Shown: positions 32,596 through 44,909 of the stretch, in pieces
Position numbering within the stretch: the stretch's first letter is position 1
Layout of the letters: the number at the start of each line of letters is the position of its first letter
NCBI GenBank assembly: GCA_022661535.1
Contig: JAKULF010000003.1
Span: forward strand, 3,410,001-3,474,000
Source of the DNA: Eutypa lata
Lineage: Eukaryota > Ascomycota > Sordariomycetes > Xylariales > Diatrypaceae
Direction of reading: 5' to 3'
DNA length: 64,000 nucleotides
Notes under the pieces: model-generated
The model's database searches: none
Told to the model about the DNA's origin: nothing
What the model saw: only the letters and a program-made list of their open reading frames with translations
Program-made: the position numbers and the translations under genes

Positions 32596-34779
32596 CTCAG
32601 CTAGTCCTCGCTATATGAATAGTTAGTTGGATTGTCCATCGTAAGTGCAGCAATGAGCATAAGAATAAAGCAGATAAAAGCAAAGTAAATGGACCAAACA
32701 GACAGAACGCGAGCATATAAATCAAACGGTAAACCAAATCGACATCGTGCTTGCTACGCGAAACATGCCTCAAATTCAGCCAGGAGCGACCCCCCAAAGG
32801 GCTGGAGTTCAAGGCGCTCGAGCTCATAGTGCTGAGGCTCAGGGAATGGGTGCAAACAAGAAAGACAAGCCCCCATCTTGATTCATTTCTCGGTGATATC
32901 TCTTTGGAATAGCTTCAAGTAGTATAAAAGGAAATGTCCTGCAAAGAAGAAACCATTCGAGCACTTGCTATTTTACAGTACTTGTGATGACTTGAAAGTC
33001 GAAATGTAATGGTTTCCCAAATGCAAAGAGGGGAAGAAGAACGAGATTCATACTTACAAGACTAGATGGGTGATTTGGGATGTCTGGTAGGCAAAAGAGT
33101 GCTGATTCTGCTGGCCCTGTTGTAGAGCTGTCGTAGGGTGGTCTCAAGATGAAGCTCAACTGGGGATCACGACACTTAATGGTAGGATCCCGTGGAGACT
33201 GGGAATCGTGCACTTCTCGAGGAGTGCCGGAAATTAAACCGGACAAATTCGATAGCGCTCAATTAGTATATGAAGCGTCGATTTATCGCATTCAAATGGT
33301 TCGGGCCTTCCGTTGCTGTGTTCCACAATGTCCGTTATTTTGTGTGATGGAGTTGGAATGTGATGGTTGACCAGACTCACGATCTTAAAGCTAGATGGGG
33401 TTGACCAACTTGACAACGAATGAGCCGCACTAGTCCCATAAAAGTAAACGCACTAGTGAACTAGCCAATCAAAACTTCAGCCTAGCATGTACCCATGTAT
33501 TCTCTCCAACTTCACTTCTAAATCACAGTACTTGATCAACTTCTTCAGGCTAATTATTCAATTAGTGAACGCTTTAGGCATCCATCTCATACAGATTTAT
33601 CCAAGCAATATGTGAGGTCACTAGAGCGCCTTTCTACATACAACACTAGAAGCCTGAACTTATTTTGTTCTGCCTTTCTTTTGTCTCCTCCACTTTGTAT
33701 GTAGGTAACTAGAACTTAGACGCTGAGCGGCAGGCTGTCTATCTAGCAATAGCATATTGTATTGTATTTCTCTCTGCAAGGGGACAAAAACAAGCAATGA
33801 CATAAAGATACAGAATATCATGTTACACATATTTACACCTAGGCCCAGTACATTGACAAAGTTCACGAACTCCCTGGGGGTTGATCACCAGGGGATCTTT
33901 CATGCTTGTTAATTCTCTCTCTTTTTTGTACATAGCTAATTATAAAGCCAAAACCATAGTTGTACGTTTTACTAAAGCCTCATAGGTTATTTAGGTATGT
34001 GTACTAGGAATTTATTTGTTACCACCTGTATACCTCGATGTACATCACTGATTGGTCGGACTAAATCGTCAGATTTCGCAAAAGATATCTTGACCTTTGG
34101 AATTAGAGAACTATACGATGATTGCTTTGTATATATCAAGCTAGATTATACGCAATGGGCTTATATACCAATGTTAGCGCTATACATGTCACCTTTACAA
34201 CGCGCTGTTATTAAGCCTTTTAGATATAAGTAGCGATTAACTATTTGTGTTATCGGCAAAGTCTCATTGTCATGGTAAAAGACTGGTACGATTCAGTTTT
34301 ATACAAGTTCAGTCTTAACAAAGTTTGGTATATATGTAATAATAACACTCTCCTAGCAATATATGTATTATATGTAAGCTAGCTTAACGGTAAATCAGCG
34401 AGATCAAGCAAAAACCTACACCCCTTATCACTCCTGATGGATTAAGAGGAAAGTAAAAGATCATGACACCAGGAATGCAACAAACGTAGGTCTAAGGGTT
34501 CCAAGTAGGGTAACAACGATATCGAAGCACGGGGTACAGAATTAGGTATAAGAATATACAATATGCCCGCCCATCTATCTACTACGCATGTCTTCATGCC
34601 ATCATAAAATATACACAACCACCCAGCTCGACACACCAAGCTTCCAATCTCCCTCCCCACATCCACTGCAATTATCATACCTAAGTACTTATCCTATCAT
34701 ATGCCATATTCATCTTTTTTAATACCTCCCCCTACGAAATAGCACATAAGTTTAGCCATTCAATTAGTAACAAACTGCA
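32596..34779. other. Intergenic region upstream of the GCK kinase and downstream of PEX1
   Basis: About 2.2 kb without a supported gene. The part near 32600-33300 is probably promoter and long 5' UTR of the kinase. Frames of 60-90 codons there have no family resemblance. A short CCCTGG/CCAGGG hairpin lies near 33868-33895. Confidence 0.5.
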
Positions 34780-37700
34780 TCACATCAAGCTACTCCGACC
34801 CCCAACCTCCATACTCGGCTGCCCATCCCTCATCTCGCCCGACCGCCCGACCACGAACTCGCGGTAGATGCGCTCCAGCCGGCTGCGCTCCTGGGCGCTG
34901 ATACTGGGACGCGTGGCCTCGAGCGCCTTGAGGAGGTGCTTCCAGGAGACGCGGACCTCCCCTGCTCCTGCTCCCCCGTCTTTCGTGCCGTCCCCATTCT
35001 CCATCATCGAAGATGTGAGTCCGCCGCCACCGCCACCGCCACTACCACCCCCTTTCTGCGCCGCAGCCGCGACCCGTGCCCTCTTGCGCGCCATCTTGAT
35101 CTCCGCGAGGCGGGCGGCGATAGCCGCGTTCTCGGCGAGCTCGGCGGAACGGCTGCGCTTCTGCAGGTCGCTGTTGTCGGCGAGGGCATCTTCGGTCCCG
35201 TACCGGAACTGCAGGAAATTGCGGATCGCGGCGGCTGATGAGGAAGGATCTAATTTGGAGCTCCCTCCTCCGGCTCTATAGCCGCGTTTGGCACCCGCTG
35301 CTGGTTGCTGCTGTTGGAGGTCGACGCCGCCGAGCACGTCGTGGATGGCCTCGAGCTGGGCGTTCGACACGAGGGCCTGGATATCGGCGCCGGAGAAACC
35401 CTCGCTTTGTCTGGCGAGTTCGAGGAGCGGGCCTCCTTCGCCCGCGGCGATCATCGCTGCGATTTCCGCGTCGTCATCGGGGATCACGACGTCGTCGCTG
35501 AGCTTGACTTTCCTCCCCAGGGCGCGCAGGATGTCGAGACGGTCCTCGAGCCCGGGGAAGTCGCAGAGCAGACTCTTGTCGAGGCGGCCTGGGCGCAGCA
35601 GCGCCGGATCAATCAAGTCGGGACGCGAGGTGGCGGCGAGGACGTAGACGCCCGACAGGCCCTCGGCGCCGTCCATCTGGGTCAGCAGCTGGTTGACGAC
35701 GCGGTCGGTGACGCCCGTGGAGTCGTGGCCGCGCTTCGGCGCGATGGAGTCGAACTCGTCGAAGAAGAGGACGCAGGGGCGCGCGGCGGAGGCGCGCTCG
35801 AAGAGGTCCCGCACGCTCTTCTCGCTCGCGCCGATGTACTTGTTGAGGATCTCGGGGCCCTTGACCGAGATGAAGTTGAGGCCGCACTCGCCCGCCACGG
35901 CGCTCGCGAGCAGCGTCTTGCCGCAGCCGGGGAAGCCGTAGAGGAGCAGGCCGGAACGGAGTCGGAGCGGGCACTGCGCGAAGATCGGCGCGTACTTGGT
36001 GGGGTACTGTAGCGTCTCGAGCAGGATTCTTCGTGTTTCTCTGAGGCCGCCGATGGAGTCGAACTTGGTGGTCGAGGTTTGGAGAGTGACGTTTCGGAGC
36101 GAGGCTGGGGTGAAGCCCTTGAGCGCGTTGTCGAAATCGGTTCGGCTGAGCTGCACGATGTCTAGGTTCTTCTGCAGCGTAGTCTCGCTAACTGCTCGTA
36201 TTAAAGCCTCGTTGCGAGCGCGGGAGACCAGTAGAAGGAGATCGCCCGGCATATAACCATCCGTTTCTCCAGCTAAGTCAAGAAAATCCAACTCGGGATC
36301 AAGTAAAAACCCGTCGCTCTTTGGTTTCGATATCGAGTTACTCCTGCTTGGTTGGCTAGCACCATCCATCCACGCACCGCCATCCTCCCCATCTGTGGCC
36401 CCATCAGCTGTTGGGGGCCGGCTTGCCTCGGAATTCGGCGCACGCATTATATCAGGGCTAACGGTATGGGTCCGGACCACTGCCTCCATGATTCTCCTGC
36501 GCGCTTCTTTATCCGGTGCTTTCAGGTCGATGATCTCGCGAACTACATGCCCACCAATAATGACGTTATTCAGAGAATCCTTGCCTTGAGCCGTTGTGAG
36601 AAGAACCACTCCACTGTCTCGCCCACAATACTGCCGCACAATCGAGCAGATCGTCTCACTAATCTGCCGGCTCCGGCCGTTATCATTCCCTACTTGCAAC
36701 TCCGTTTCAACCGGGCATAGCTTGTCTAAATCATCAAGGATTACAAGGGCCTGACCACCGAGTCTCGCACCCCAGCTAGCATTCATGAATACCCTATTCA
36801 GAGTCTCTTTGATGGTTGTTATCCTGCTTTCGTCGTTGACAAGCTTCCGACAGGGAAAGTATGTGGTATGGAACAGGTATTCGTTTCGCAAAGTTTGAGC
36901 TAGAGATTGCACAACGGCGCTTTTCCCAGACCCTAGAGCACCTGTCAAGAGAACTGATGATAAGTGTGAAAGATGAGACTTCAGGTTTGATAGCAAAGTG
37001 TCGATTCCGACTAATATTGAGTCATCCGAAGATGGGGCGTCTTCGTCTTTTTCTAGCCATTGTGGGCGAGAAATCGGGGCTTGTACTTCGATGGGCAGTG
37101 AACGCTCAGAGCCAAGACACCAACTTAATGACTCCCTGGAACTGGTAGTGAGGCTTGGTGGGTCGAATTTGAGAAACCCACCCTCCCAACCATGAGGCAA
37201 ATCTAGTCCATCATATAGCCCAAGAACCATTCCATCAGTCAGGGGTCCGCGTAGTAGTCCCTTTGCATTATGGCTCGGGCCGTAGATGCGCGATATCATC
37301 TTGGCAGCGGCCTCTTTCTCGGCTTTCGACTCACCACCAAATTTCAGCCCATCCGTAGAACTTTTCGTATCTGCACCAGAAAATGGGTATACTTTTAGGC
37401 GTTGTATTGAGCTCCGTGAAAGTGCCTGTGGTGCTGGTTCAACCTTCACAATCCCACCAACCATTCCTTGACATCCCAATAAAACACATAAGGATGTTGT
37501 AAGAGCTATTGTTTGACCATTGGGAGGATCATCCCAAGGATGAAGTTGTGCAATCACTTTCTCGGTAGGTTTGGTGCCCTCCGGATTGACTGCATTTTCC
37601 TGCTGCTGCTTCTGAGGGTCGATAGGGGGTTGTAATCCAGCTGGCCTCACAACATTCACTGACACCCAATTTACGCCCCGGAAATCTTTAGATAACAGTA

Positions 37701-38696
37701 GATCCCTGTCGATCCATACACTTAGATCCATAGAGGTGGAATCTTCATCGAACCACTCATGGCAAAGTTGTCTATCCAGGCCTCTTAAGAACAATGATGT
37801 CTTCTTCTCCTCACGCGTACCCTTTTTGCGAACGGTGCTAGCCATACTCTTGCCACTCCTCCTCGAGATACTCGCGATGCTGTGGCTCCCGCTATTGGTC
37901 TTGGATGGTTTCGGGCGGGTTTTAGGTGCAACAATGACTTCGGCATCAGGGGCGATCTTGACAAAGGCGGCATCTCTTGGAGGAGCAGGTTCAAGCGAAA
38001 GCACCTTGATATTTGCGGTGGACGTAGGTGACAAATGAAGCGTCAATGGGTGTTGGTTCGAGGAGGGTTGCCCCTCGCCTGGCGAATATGCAGGATTCGG
38101 TAGAGCGCGGATTTGGGAGAGAAGGTTGAGCTCCAAGAAAGTTGCATGTAACTCGATGATCTCCCAGTCTTCCGAGGTTAAAGGCTCGATATTGACTGTA
38201 TGTGCTAGAGGAGGATCAACATGAATGATAGCTGTTATTTTTTGACCATCAGACAATCCTAATGTTGCTGCTAACGTCGCATCGATTTCTACAGAGTTGA
38301 CCTCCTGATCTCTTCCACTGCCACGTGTAGTGTTTATACCATCCCTTCCGACTATTGGTGCTATTTTCCGTTTGCTCGGCATGCCCGTCCAGCCAAGGTA
38401 TACGGACTTTTGCGATGAGGAGCTCCCACTACCTGGAGCAGATCCATTTGCGGATGAGGGAATACGATAGTTGAGTTCGACGATGACATTTTGGGCAGGC
38501 TAGGATGATATAACCAAGTTTAGCGAACCATTAGATATCCAGGTACTTAATAAGTCTATACAGAACATATGCTTACAGTATTTATGGTAACAAGCAAGTT
38601 GACAAGCGACGAGGGAAGGTTGACTAAACAGTTTTTGAGGTGTACGAGGGAGATCTCGGCGGCAGTAGAATGCGCATTTGGTCGTGTTGGAGCCAT
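34780..38696 (-). CDS. PEX1: Peroxisomal biogenesis AAA ATPase Pex1
   Basis: Predicted CDS complement(join(34780..38499, 38577..38696)), 1279 aa. With Pex6 it forms the AAA motor that extracts ubiquitinated Pex5 from the peroxisome membrane. Exon 1 (40 codons, MAPTRPNAHSTAAEISLVHL...) plus the first 39 codons of exon 2 supply the start of the N-terminal double-psi barrel, missing if the ATG at 38382 were used. The 77-bp intron joins in phase 0 to PAQNVIVELNYR. The degenerate first AAA module has Walker A GALGSGKS (about 555-562). The canonical second module has GFPGCGKT (about 890), LFFDEFDSIAPKRG, and ATSRPDLIDPALLRPGRLDK. The region after D2 contains Gly- and Gln-rich low-complexity insertions. 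It is divergent from MCM7. Confidence 0.93.
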
Positions 38697-39333
38697 CTTC
38701 GGCTATAGAGTAGCTCAATGTAAATGAATCATGACAAGTTATTACTGTAGAAAATCAATTACTCTCTAGTCAAGAAGAGACAATAAACTCCAGGTATTAA
38801 ATGAGAATAATCACCAACTACCTAATTACAGCAAATACGTTGACCGATTTTGTTTCTTCAGGTTGAGTTGCGATGCGACACCGATACCGAGGCCCATGAG
38901 CAACTCCACAAGGTCCCAATAGCCGTTAGTGCCGCTGGGGAGCATTGGTCATGCTTTCATCCGCCCACCGCCTGCATGTGCAAGTGGGGATATTGTTAAC
39001 TACCTACCCAGTAAGAGCCTTTTTGATATCTTGGCTTTTTGTCAGCCACAATCTCAATTGCTGCTTTAAAAGTTTAATAGTGAGGCTAGTGAAGACACGA
39101 AAAGTCGCGTCTCAATCACGCGTCGCCGCGCGCCTAACTCAATTCACTAGAAGCCCACTTAACTTAGCTGCACAGATCCCGTAACCCCTAGCAGCACTAC
39201 CTACTCCCAGCCCCATCAAGTCAACGACTGACTATCATCGCTCCAGTCGCATTTTTTTCAACAGCATCCCAACTTAATGAACGCCTGAGACACGATTGAT
39301 ACCCACGGGAAGCAAACTTAGACTTTCAACACA
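38697..39333. other. Divergent promoter of PEX1 and MCM7
   Basis: 637 bp between the two start codons. It holds one perfect MCB element (see the separate site) and a nearby GTCGCGTC. The GC-rich block 39100-39135 stands out from AT-rich flanks. Confidence 0.6.
39118..39123. promoter_or_regulatory. MCB element (ACGCGT) upstream of MCM7
   Basis: ACGCGT lies 211 bp before the MCM7 start codon, with a related GTCGCGTC about 15 bp away. MCB sites bind MBF (Mbp1-Swi6) and drive G1/S genes, including MCM genes, in yeasts. Its use here is inferred from position. Confidence 0.5.
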
Positions 39334-42145
39334 ATGGCGCTGCTTCAGTACAGAAACGTCGTTGACTATGAGGCGCAACAAAGTATGAGATTTCCTTCAG
39401 CCAATATTTACTTGAATGTATTTTCTTGTTCTTTATACCTAAGCTAACACTATGTTTCTTTTCTTATAGCTGCTTTCGAAGACTTCCTGGAGAATTTTAA
39501 GACCTCGCCGGAACAGAGCATTACGCACGCCATTGGTCAGATCAACATTGACGAGGATGACCTGAGCGATGATTATGATTTTATGGACGAAGATGACGAT
39601 GCACACGAGCGACGACGGAGAGAACGTGCCACCTCGAAGCAGCCCAAGCATAAATATGTCGATCTTATGCAGAAGCTCTCCGACCGATCTATAGACGAAG
39701 TATTAATAGAGTTAGATGACCTTGTCGCAGTACGTCAACCGATCCATTCCGAGGTCCGAGGTATAACTAACATTACATAGTGGGAAAATGATACTAGCGA
39801 GGAACTGAAGCTGGTGGAGTCTATTGAGACGAACACGAAGCACTATGTCGAGATTTTGTCCCGGGCAATAGACAAGAAAATGCCACCACCGACATCTGGA
39901 GTAACGTATGACGAGACCTGCCCATATTTCCTTATTATGCTTTTCTGCTAACCCCTAGGACAGGTTCAAGGATGATGTGCTGGATGTTATTATGGAGCGA
40001 CGACAAGCGCGGAATCGTGACCTTGCGGAAGCCGCAGCGAACTCGAACAACCCCGAGCTGCTCGAGTCTACTTTCCCCGCCGAGCTCACCAGACGGTATA
40101 CGCTTGTCTTCAACCCGAGAACTTCAACTGCGGAGAAGCCTGTAAAGGCACTTGCTGTCCGGCAAGTACGGGGAGACCACCTCGGACATCTCATCACAGT
40201 ACGCGGCATTGCTACCCGGGTGTCGGACGTCAAGCCGATTACCCAGGTGGCCGCGTATACTTGTGATCGATGTGGCTGTGAGATCTTCCAGCCTGTCAGC
40301 GACAAGCAGTATTCACCACTCACCAACTGTCCGTCTCAGGAGTGCAAGGAGAACCAGTCGAAGGGCCAGCTGTTCCAGTCCTCCCGTGCCTCTAAGTTCC
40401 AGCCATTCCAAGAGGTCAAAATCCAGGAATTGGCAGAACAAGTCCCGATTGGCCAGATTCCACGCATTCTCACTGTTATGTGTTACGGCAGCGCCGTTCG
40501 ACAAATCAACCCTGGTGACGTCGTGGATATTTCCGGCATCTTCCTACCCACACCTTATACCGGCTTCAAGGCGATGAGAGCTGGGTTATTGACCGACACT
40601 TATGTCGAGGCCCATCACATTGTACAGCACAAGAAGGCATACGACGAGATGGTCATTGACGATCGACTGCTCAAGCGTATTAGCGCCTTCAGTCAATCTG
40701 GCGCCGTATATGAGATGTTAGCCAAGTCGATCGCACCGGAGATCTACGGCCACCTTGATGTCAAGAAAGCCCTCCTCCTCCTGCTCGTCGGTGGTGTCAC
40801 CAAGACGATGGGTGACGGCATGCGAATCCGTGGTGATATCAACATGTGTCTGATGGGTGATCCTGGTGTTGCCAAATCCCAGCTGTTGAAGTATATATCC
40901 AAGGTGGCTCCCCGTGGCGTCTACACGTCCGGCCGAGGTTCCAGCGGTGTCGGTCTGACGGCGGCTGTGATGCGTGATCCGGTCACGGACGAAATGGTGC
41001 TCGAGGGCGGTGCGCTGGTACTCGCCGATAACGGCATCTGCTGCATCGACGAGTTCGACAAGATGGACGACAACGACCGGACGGCCATCCACGAAGTCAT
41101 GGAGCAACAGACCATCTCTATCTCCAAGGCGGGCATCTCAACCACTCTCAACGCCCGCACCTCCATTTTAGCCGCAGCTAACCCTATCTACGGCCGGTAC
41201 AACCCGCGCATCTCGCCCGTCGAGAACATCAACCTGCCCGCGGCCCTGCTCTCGCGTTTCGACATCCTCTTCCTCTTACTCGACACGCCGACCCGCGAGT
41301 CCGACGCCCAACTCGCCAAGCACGTCGCCTACGTACACATGCACAACAAGCACCCAGACATGTACGCCACCAACACCAACGCCAACAACGGCGAATCGGG
41401 AGAAGATCAGCCACAGCAACAGCCGGACGTGGTCTTCACCCCGCACGAGGTGCGCGCGTACGTGGCGCAGGCGCGCACGTACCGGCCGACGGTGCCGGAA
41501 TCCGTCACGGAGTACCTGACCAAGACGTACGTGCGGCTGCGGGACGCGCAGCGCCGAGCCGAGAAGCACAACCGGCAGTTCACGCACACGACGCCCCGGA
41601 CGCTGCTCGGCGTCGTGCGTCTCGCGCAGGCCCTCGCGCGCCTGCGCTTCGCCACCTCTGTCGTCCGCGACGACGTCGATGAGGCCCTGCGCCTCATGGA
41701 AGCCAGCAAGGAGAGTCTGGCGGCGCACGAGGCGAGCGGTGCGGGCGGTTTCAGGCGCGCACCTAATGCCGCAAGTCGTATCTATAACCTCGTTAAGTCC
41801 CTCGCGGATACGGGGGCTTGCAGGGCGGATGTTGAGGAGGACGAGGATGAAGACGAGGAGGCAGGTGCTGCTGTGGAGTTGAGCATGCGCAAGGTTCGTG
41901 AGAGAGTCCTGGCTAAGGGATTCACGGAGGACCAGTGGTTGAGTGCGCTGGACGAGTATACCAGTCTTGATGTGAGTTTTTTTTTCTCTTGTGCCCCCTC
42001 AAATTATATTTCCCTGGCATATATCCTTTCCTTGCCTACTTTAGCTCATACTTCATGGGTTCTTGCTAATTATGAATAGGTTTGGCAAACTGCTGGCAAT
42101 GGCAGCCGACTGGTTTTCATCACCGCCAACGACGATGACGAGTAA
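39334..42145 (+). CDS. MCM7: DNA replication licensing factor MCM7
   Basis: Predicted CDS join(39334..39382, 39470..39729, 39781..39905, 39964..41971, 42080..42145), 835 aa. It is a subunit of the MCM2-7 replicative helicase loaded on origins in G1. Exon 1 gives [16 protein letters not shown]. The zinc motif is CDRCGC...CPSQEC (about 245-272). The MCM box has Walker A GDPGVAKS (about 443-450), Walker B CIDEFDKM and arginine finger [43 protein letters not shown] is the Mcm7-type stretch. The last exon encodes [21 protein letters not shown]. All four introns (51-108 bp) join in phase. The third uses the second of two close AGs. A Glu/Asp run precedes the winged-helix end. Confidence 0.95.
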
Positions 42146-43127
42146 GGGGGGTGGATGGTGTGGTTTGGCTTGGCTGGTGTCTACAAGTAGGATTATGAAA
42201 AGAAGAATGCAATGGTATGCAATATTATGCTATGTCATCATGCCTTGCGTGTCTATATGTCACGGCGTTAGGGATATGGAGCTATCAAATACATGCTAAA
42301 CATCCTGTTTATGTCTTATTGCTATGGTGATAACTTGAGACGATAATGCAAATACCTACATCCTAGGAACCTACATACCTACATACATGTAATGAGACTT
42401 GCGTGTGGTTGAACCTTTTGATTGCGTTGTGTACTTAGCTACTAATGCGGTTATGCTCCAGCCTCCACTTCCTTATTTCTGCCTCGGAAAATGCGTGTGG
42501 TTGTCTGCAGCTGTTCACTTGGCAGATACGACTGACTTTCAAATGAAGTGTAATTTCTAACTATAGCAGGTAGGTAAGTACCTTGCCTTTCTTTCAATGG
42601 TCATGGTTTTATTGTCATCTGTACCTACAGAGAATACCTGGGGCTCCTTTCAACCAAATACTACTCATCGATGCAGTAGGGATTTCCATCCTTTCTACTC
42701 TGACTTCCACCATACCGTTTCCAAGCCTGTATGCCTGATAACATCAATCTAAACCTTCAATCGCCTTTGCAGGGGCATAGTTCAACTCAATGATCTTCAC
42801 CATCAAGGCACTTTGAAGGTAGGAAAAACAATTGTTCTAGCTTATTAATAGGGCTAACCTATGTAGCTTAGATTTTGATGTTTCCATAGGAAATCAACAC
42901 GCCTTACGCCTGCCAGCTTCTTCTGATGACAGCCAGGGGCCTATCCTGCGATCCTATTTGAGAAAACCAAGATCTCTCCCAAACTAAGCTGGAAAAGTAG
43001 TAACCTGCAAACTAACCATCTTTCTACCAAGAACATCCAAATACTATCGTCATCGAGACACGAAACCCAGCCCAGACAATCTTCAGTCGAGTTTCTCATA
43101 CGAGGGCTGCCTTGTCCCCAACTTGCA
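42146..43127. other. Intergenic region
   Basis: No gene recognised. AT-rich, with scattered TAGGTAGGTA/CCTACATACC motifs that recur through the window. Confidence 0.5.
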
Positions 43128-44195
43128 ATGGCAGACCTTAACCTCGACCATCTCAATGAAGAGTTAAGCACGCTCCATCGAGAGCGTACTACTTATGCGG
43201 TTTATTTCGAATGGGCTGAACGCATTGACGGAAGGCCTCTCCAACCTCGTCGCGAGAGAGATATATTCTTTCGACAGCTGAGAAAAGGTTTCGGAGTCAA
43301 TGAATTTAAGGCCACAGTTAGTGGCGGCGACTCGCTCGATAATCCTCGCACCATTTGCGATGAGCCGCTGAGCCAGCTTACAGTCCCCGAAGAAGTCCTC
43401 AACGCCGATAATCTGATATTCTTCTACTGTGGCGAAGTACGCGCCCGAGACACCCTCACTTGGCTCTCGGACCCGATCGGGACTCCCGAAAGCGAAGAGG
43501 CAGATTGGTTTGCCTTGTACGAGACCGAGCAGTTCAGGACCAAGGTCACATGGGAGCAGGTTGTTCAGAAGTTTCGCCTACAAGGGAAGAATGTATTTCT
43601 TATCCTACTCCCCGCACATGAATGTCCAAGATCCGACCCTATTCCAGGGTCACAATCGGCTGAGGACTTTCGGCAGTGGGACCTGGGGACAATGGAACTC
43701 CTTGAGGTTTCGAGTTATTTTGATTATGAAGATCCCCCCTTTAAAATGTACAGAATGCCTGGCGTTTGGTCCATTATATTTAGATTGCAGGGGTTGGGCA
43801 CGTCTCCCGTATACCTCCGGGACTTGCGCAATGACATGGAAGACGAAGACTATCCAGTCATTTACACCAAATGTGGCCAAGAGCCCAATGCACCTCCCAT
43901 GATGGTCGGGAAACACATCATCCGAACCCACACAGTTCGGTATGACGGTCCGGGAGACGGATTGTCCCATTTAGTCCTACAGTGGGCGAGGATCGCTCCT
44001 GGCGAGATCGAGGGAATTGAGGTAGCCGCCAGTGAGGATGGCAGGATCAAGATCAAAGTCAACTCCGTATTTCCAGACGACAGCGAGACCCCTGAGTACA
44101 CCGACTGGGTACAAGGCCTATATGGGCGCGTTTCTTTGAACAAAGTCACAAGGGCATTGACTGGAGCTTCGGCTACGGTTTCGGGCAACCAGTAA
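43128..44195 (+). CDS. Hypothetical protein, 355 aa
   Basis: A single-exon ORF beginning MADLNLDHLNEEL in a good context (CAATGGC). No signal peptide, membrane segment or known motif is visible. The protein is acidic with mixed secondary structure and contains DWFALYETEQFRTKVTWEQVV and a C-terminal part rich in beta-type segments (HTVRYDGPGDGLSHLVLQWARIA). The long open frame with normal fungal codon use supports a real gene. No function is proposed. It sits between MCM7 and mS29 in the core block. Confidence 0.7.
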   Translation: MADLNLDHLNEELSTLHRERTTYAVYFEWAERIDGRPLQPRRERDIFFRQLRKGFGVNEFKATVSGGDSLDNPRTICDEPLSQLTVPEEVLNADNLIFFYCGEVRARDTLTWLSDPIGTPESEEADWFALYETEQFRTKVTWEQVVQKFRLQGKNVFLILLPAHECPRSDPIPGSQSAEDFRQWDLGTMELLEVSSYFDYEDPPFKMYRMPGVWSIIFRLQGLGTSPVYLRDLRNDMEDEDYPVIYTKCGQEPNAPPMMVGKHIIRTHTVRYDGPGDGLSHLVLQWARIAPGEIEGIEVAASEDGRIKIKVNSVFPDDSETPEYTDWVQGLYGRVSLNKVTRALTGASATVSGNQ

Positions 44196-44909
44196 TTGTT
44201 AGGAGAAGCTCACGATACATACCCCGACGTCCAAAATCCGAAATGCTCTCCTTACCCCAGGGGTCGTAGGAGAGGTTGTTGCAAGAGGGGAAAGGCGCGG
44301 GAAACGGACTGGAGTTAATAATGCAAGTCAGGGGTAATCATGTAAACCGGCGCTTTCTACATATTTTCCCTCTATTTGTCTCGTTGGACCTCTTGCATCA
44401 TTCGTCTACTAGTACTTGGCTCTTGTCTTCTGATCACATCACTCCGGGACTGCTATGAGCAACCAATATACAGTGGAATCCAGGTACATCCAACTTGAAA
44501 TAATGGCCAATACCATTCTCTCAAATCTCTTTCGTATACTGCTATATGGCTGGTTTCTTTTCATGTCTCTGCTAGCAATGCCTAGATTGTCTTATATAGA
44601 GTATTTCACTTGTACCCTAGCTAGCACATTATGCGAATTCTTGAAACGTGACACACGCACATAGACTAAAGTCGTGATGATAACGAAGAGTGAGCTACTC
44701 TGCATTTGAAGTTTATTTGTGATATAGAGTACGCCGCGTATTATGCTCATTTCTCGCTAGTCATCATGGCAGAATTTTGTACAGATTACCTATAATATCA
44801 TACGTAAGTACACTCTTTCAACATCATCCATTCCCATCCGTATTTTTTCTAATTCTTTCCTTTATTTTTCCTTCATGATGTCTATTCTCACGCCCTCTCA
44901 CATCTCCAC
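44196..44909. other. Convergent intergenic region
   Basis: Lies between the 3' ends of the hypothetical gene and the mS29 gene. Nothing recognisable. Confidence 0.5.

Noticed and set aside
35305..36012. 235-codon frame antisense to PEX1
   Set aside because: Mirror of the conserved D2 AAA module; the sense frame is clearly the gene.
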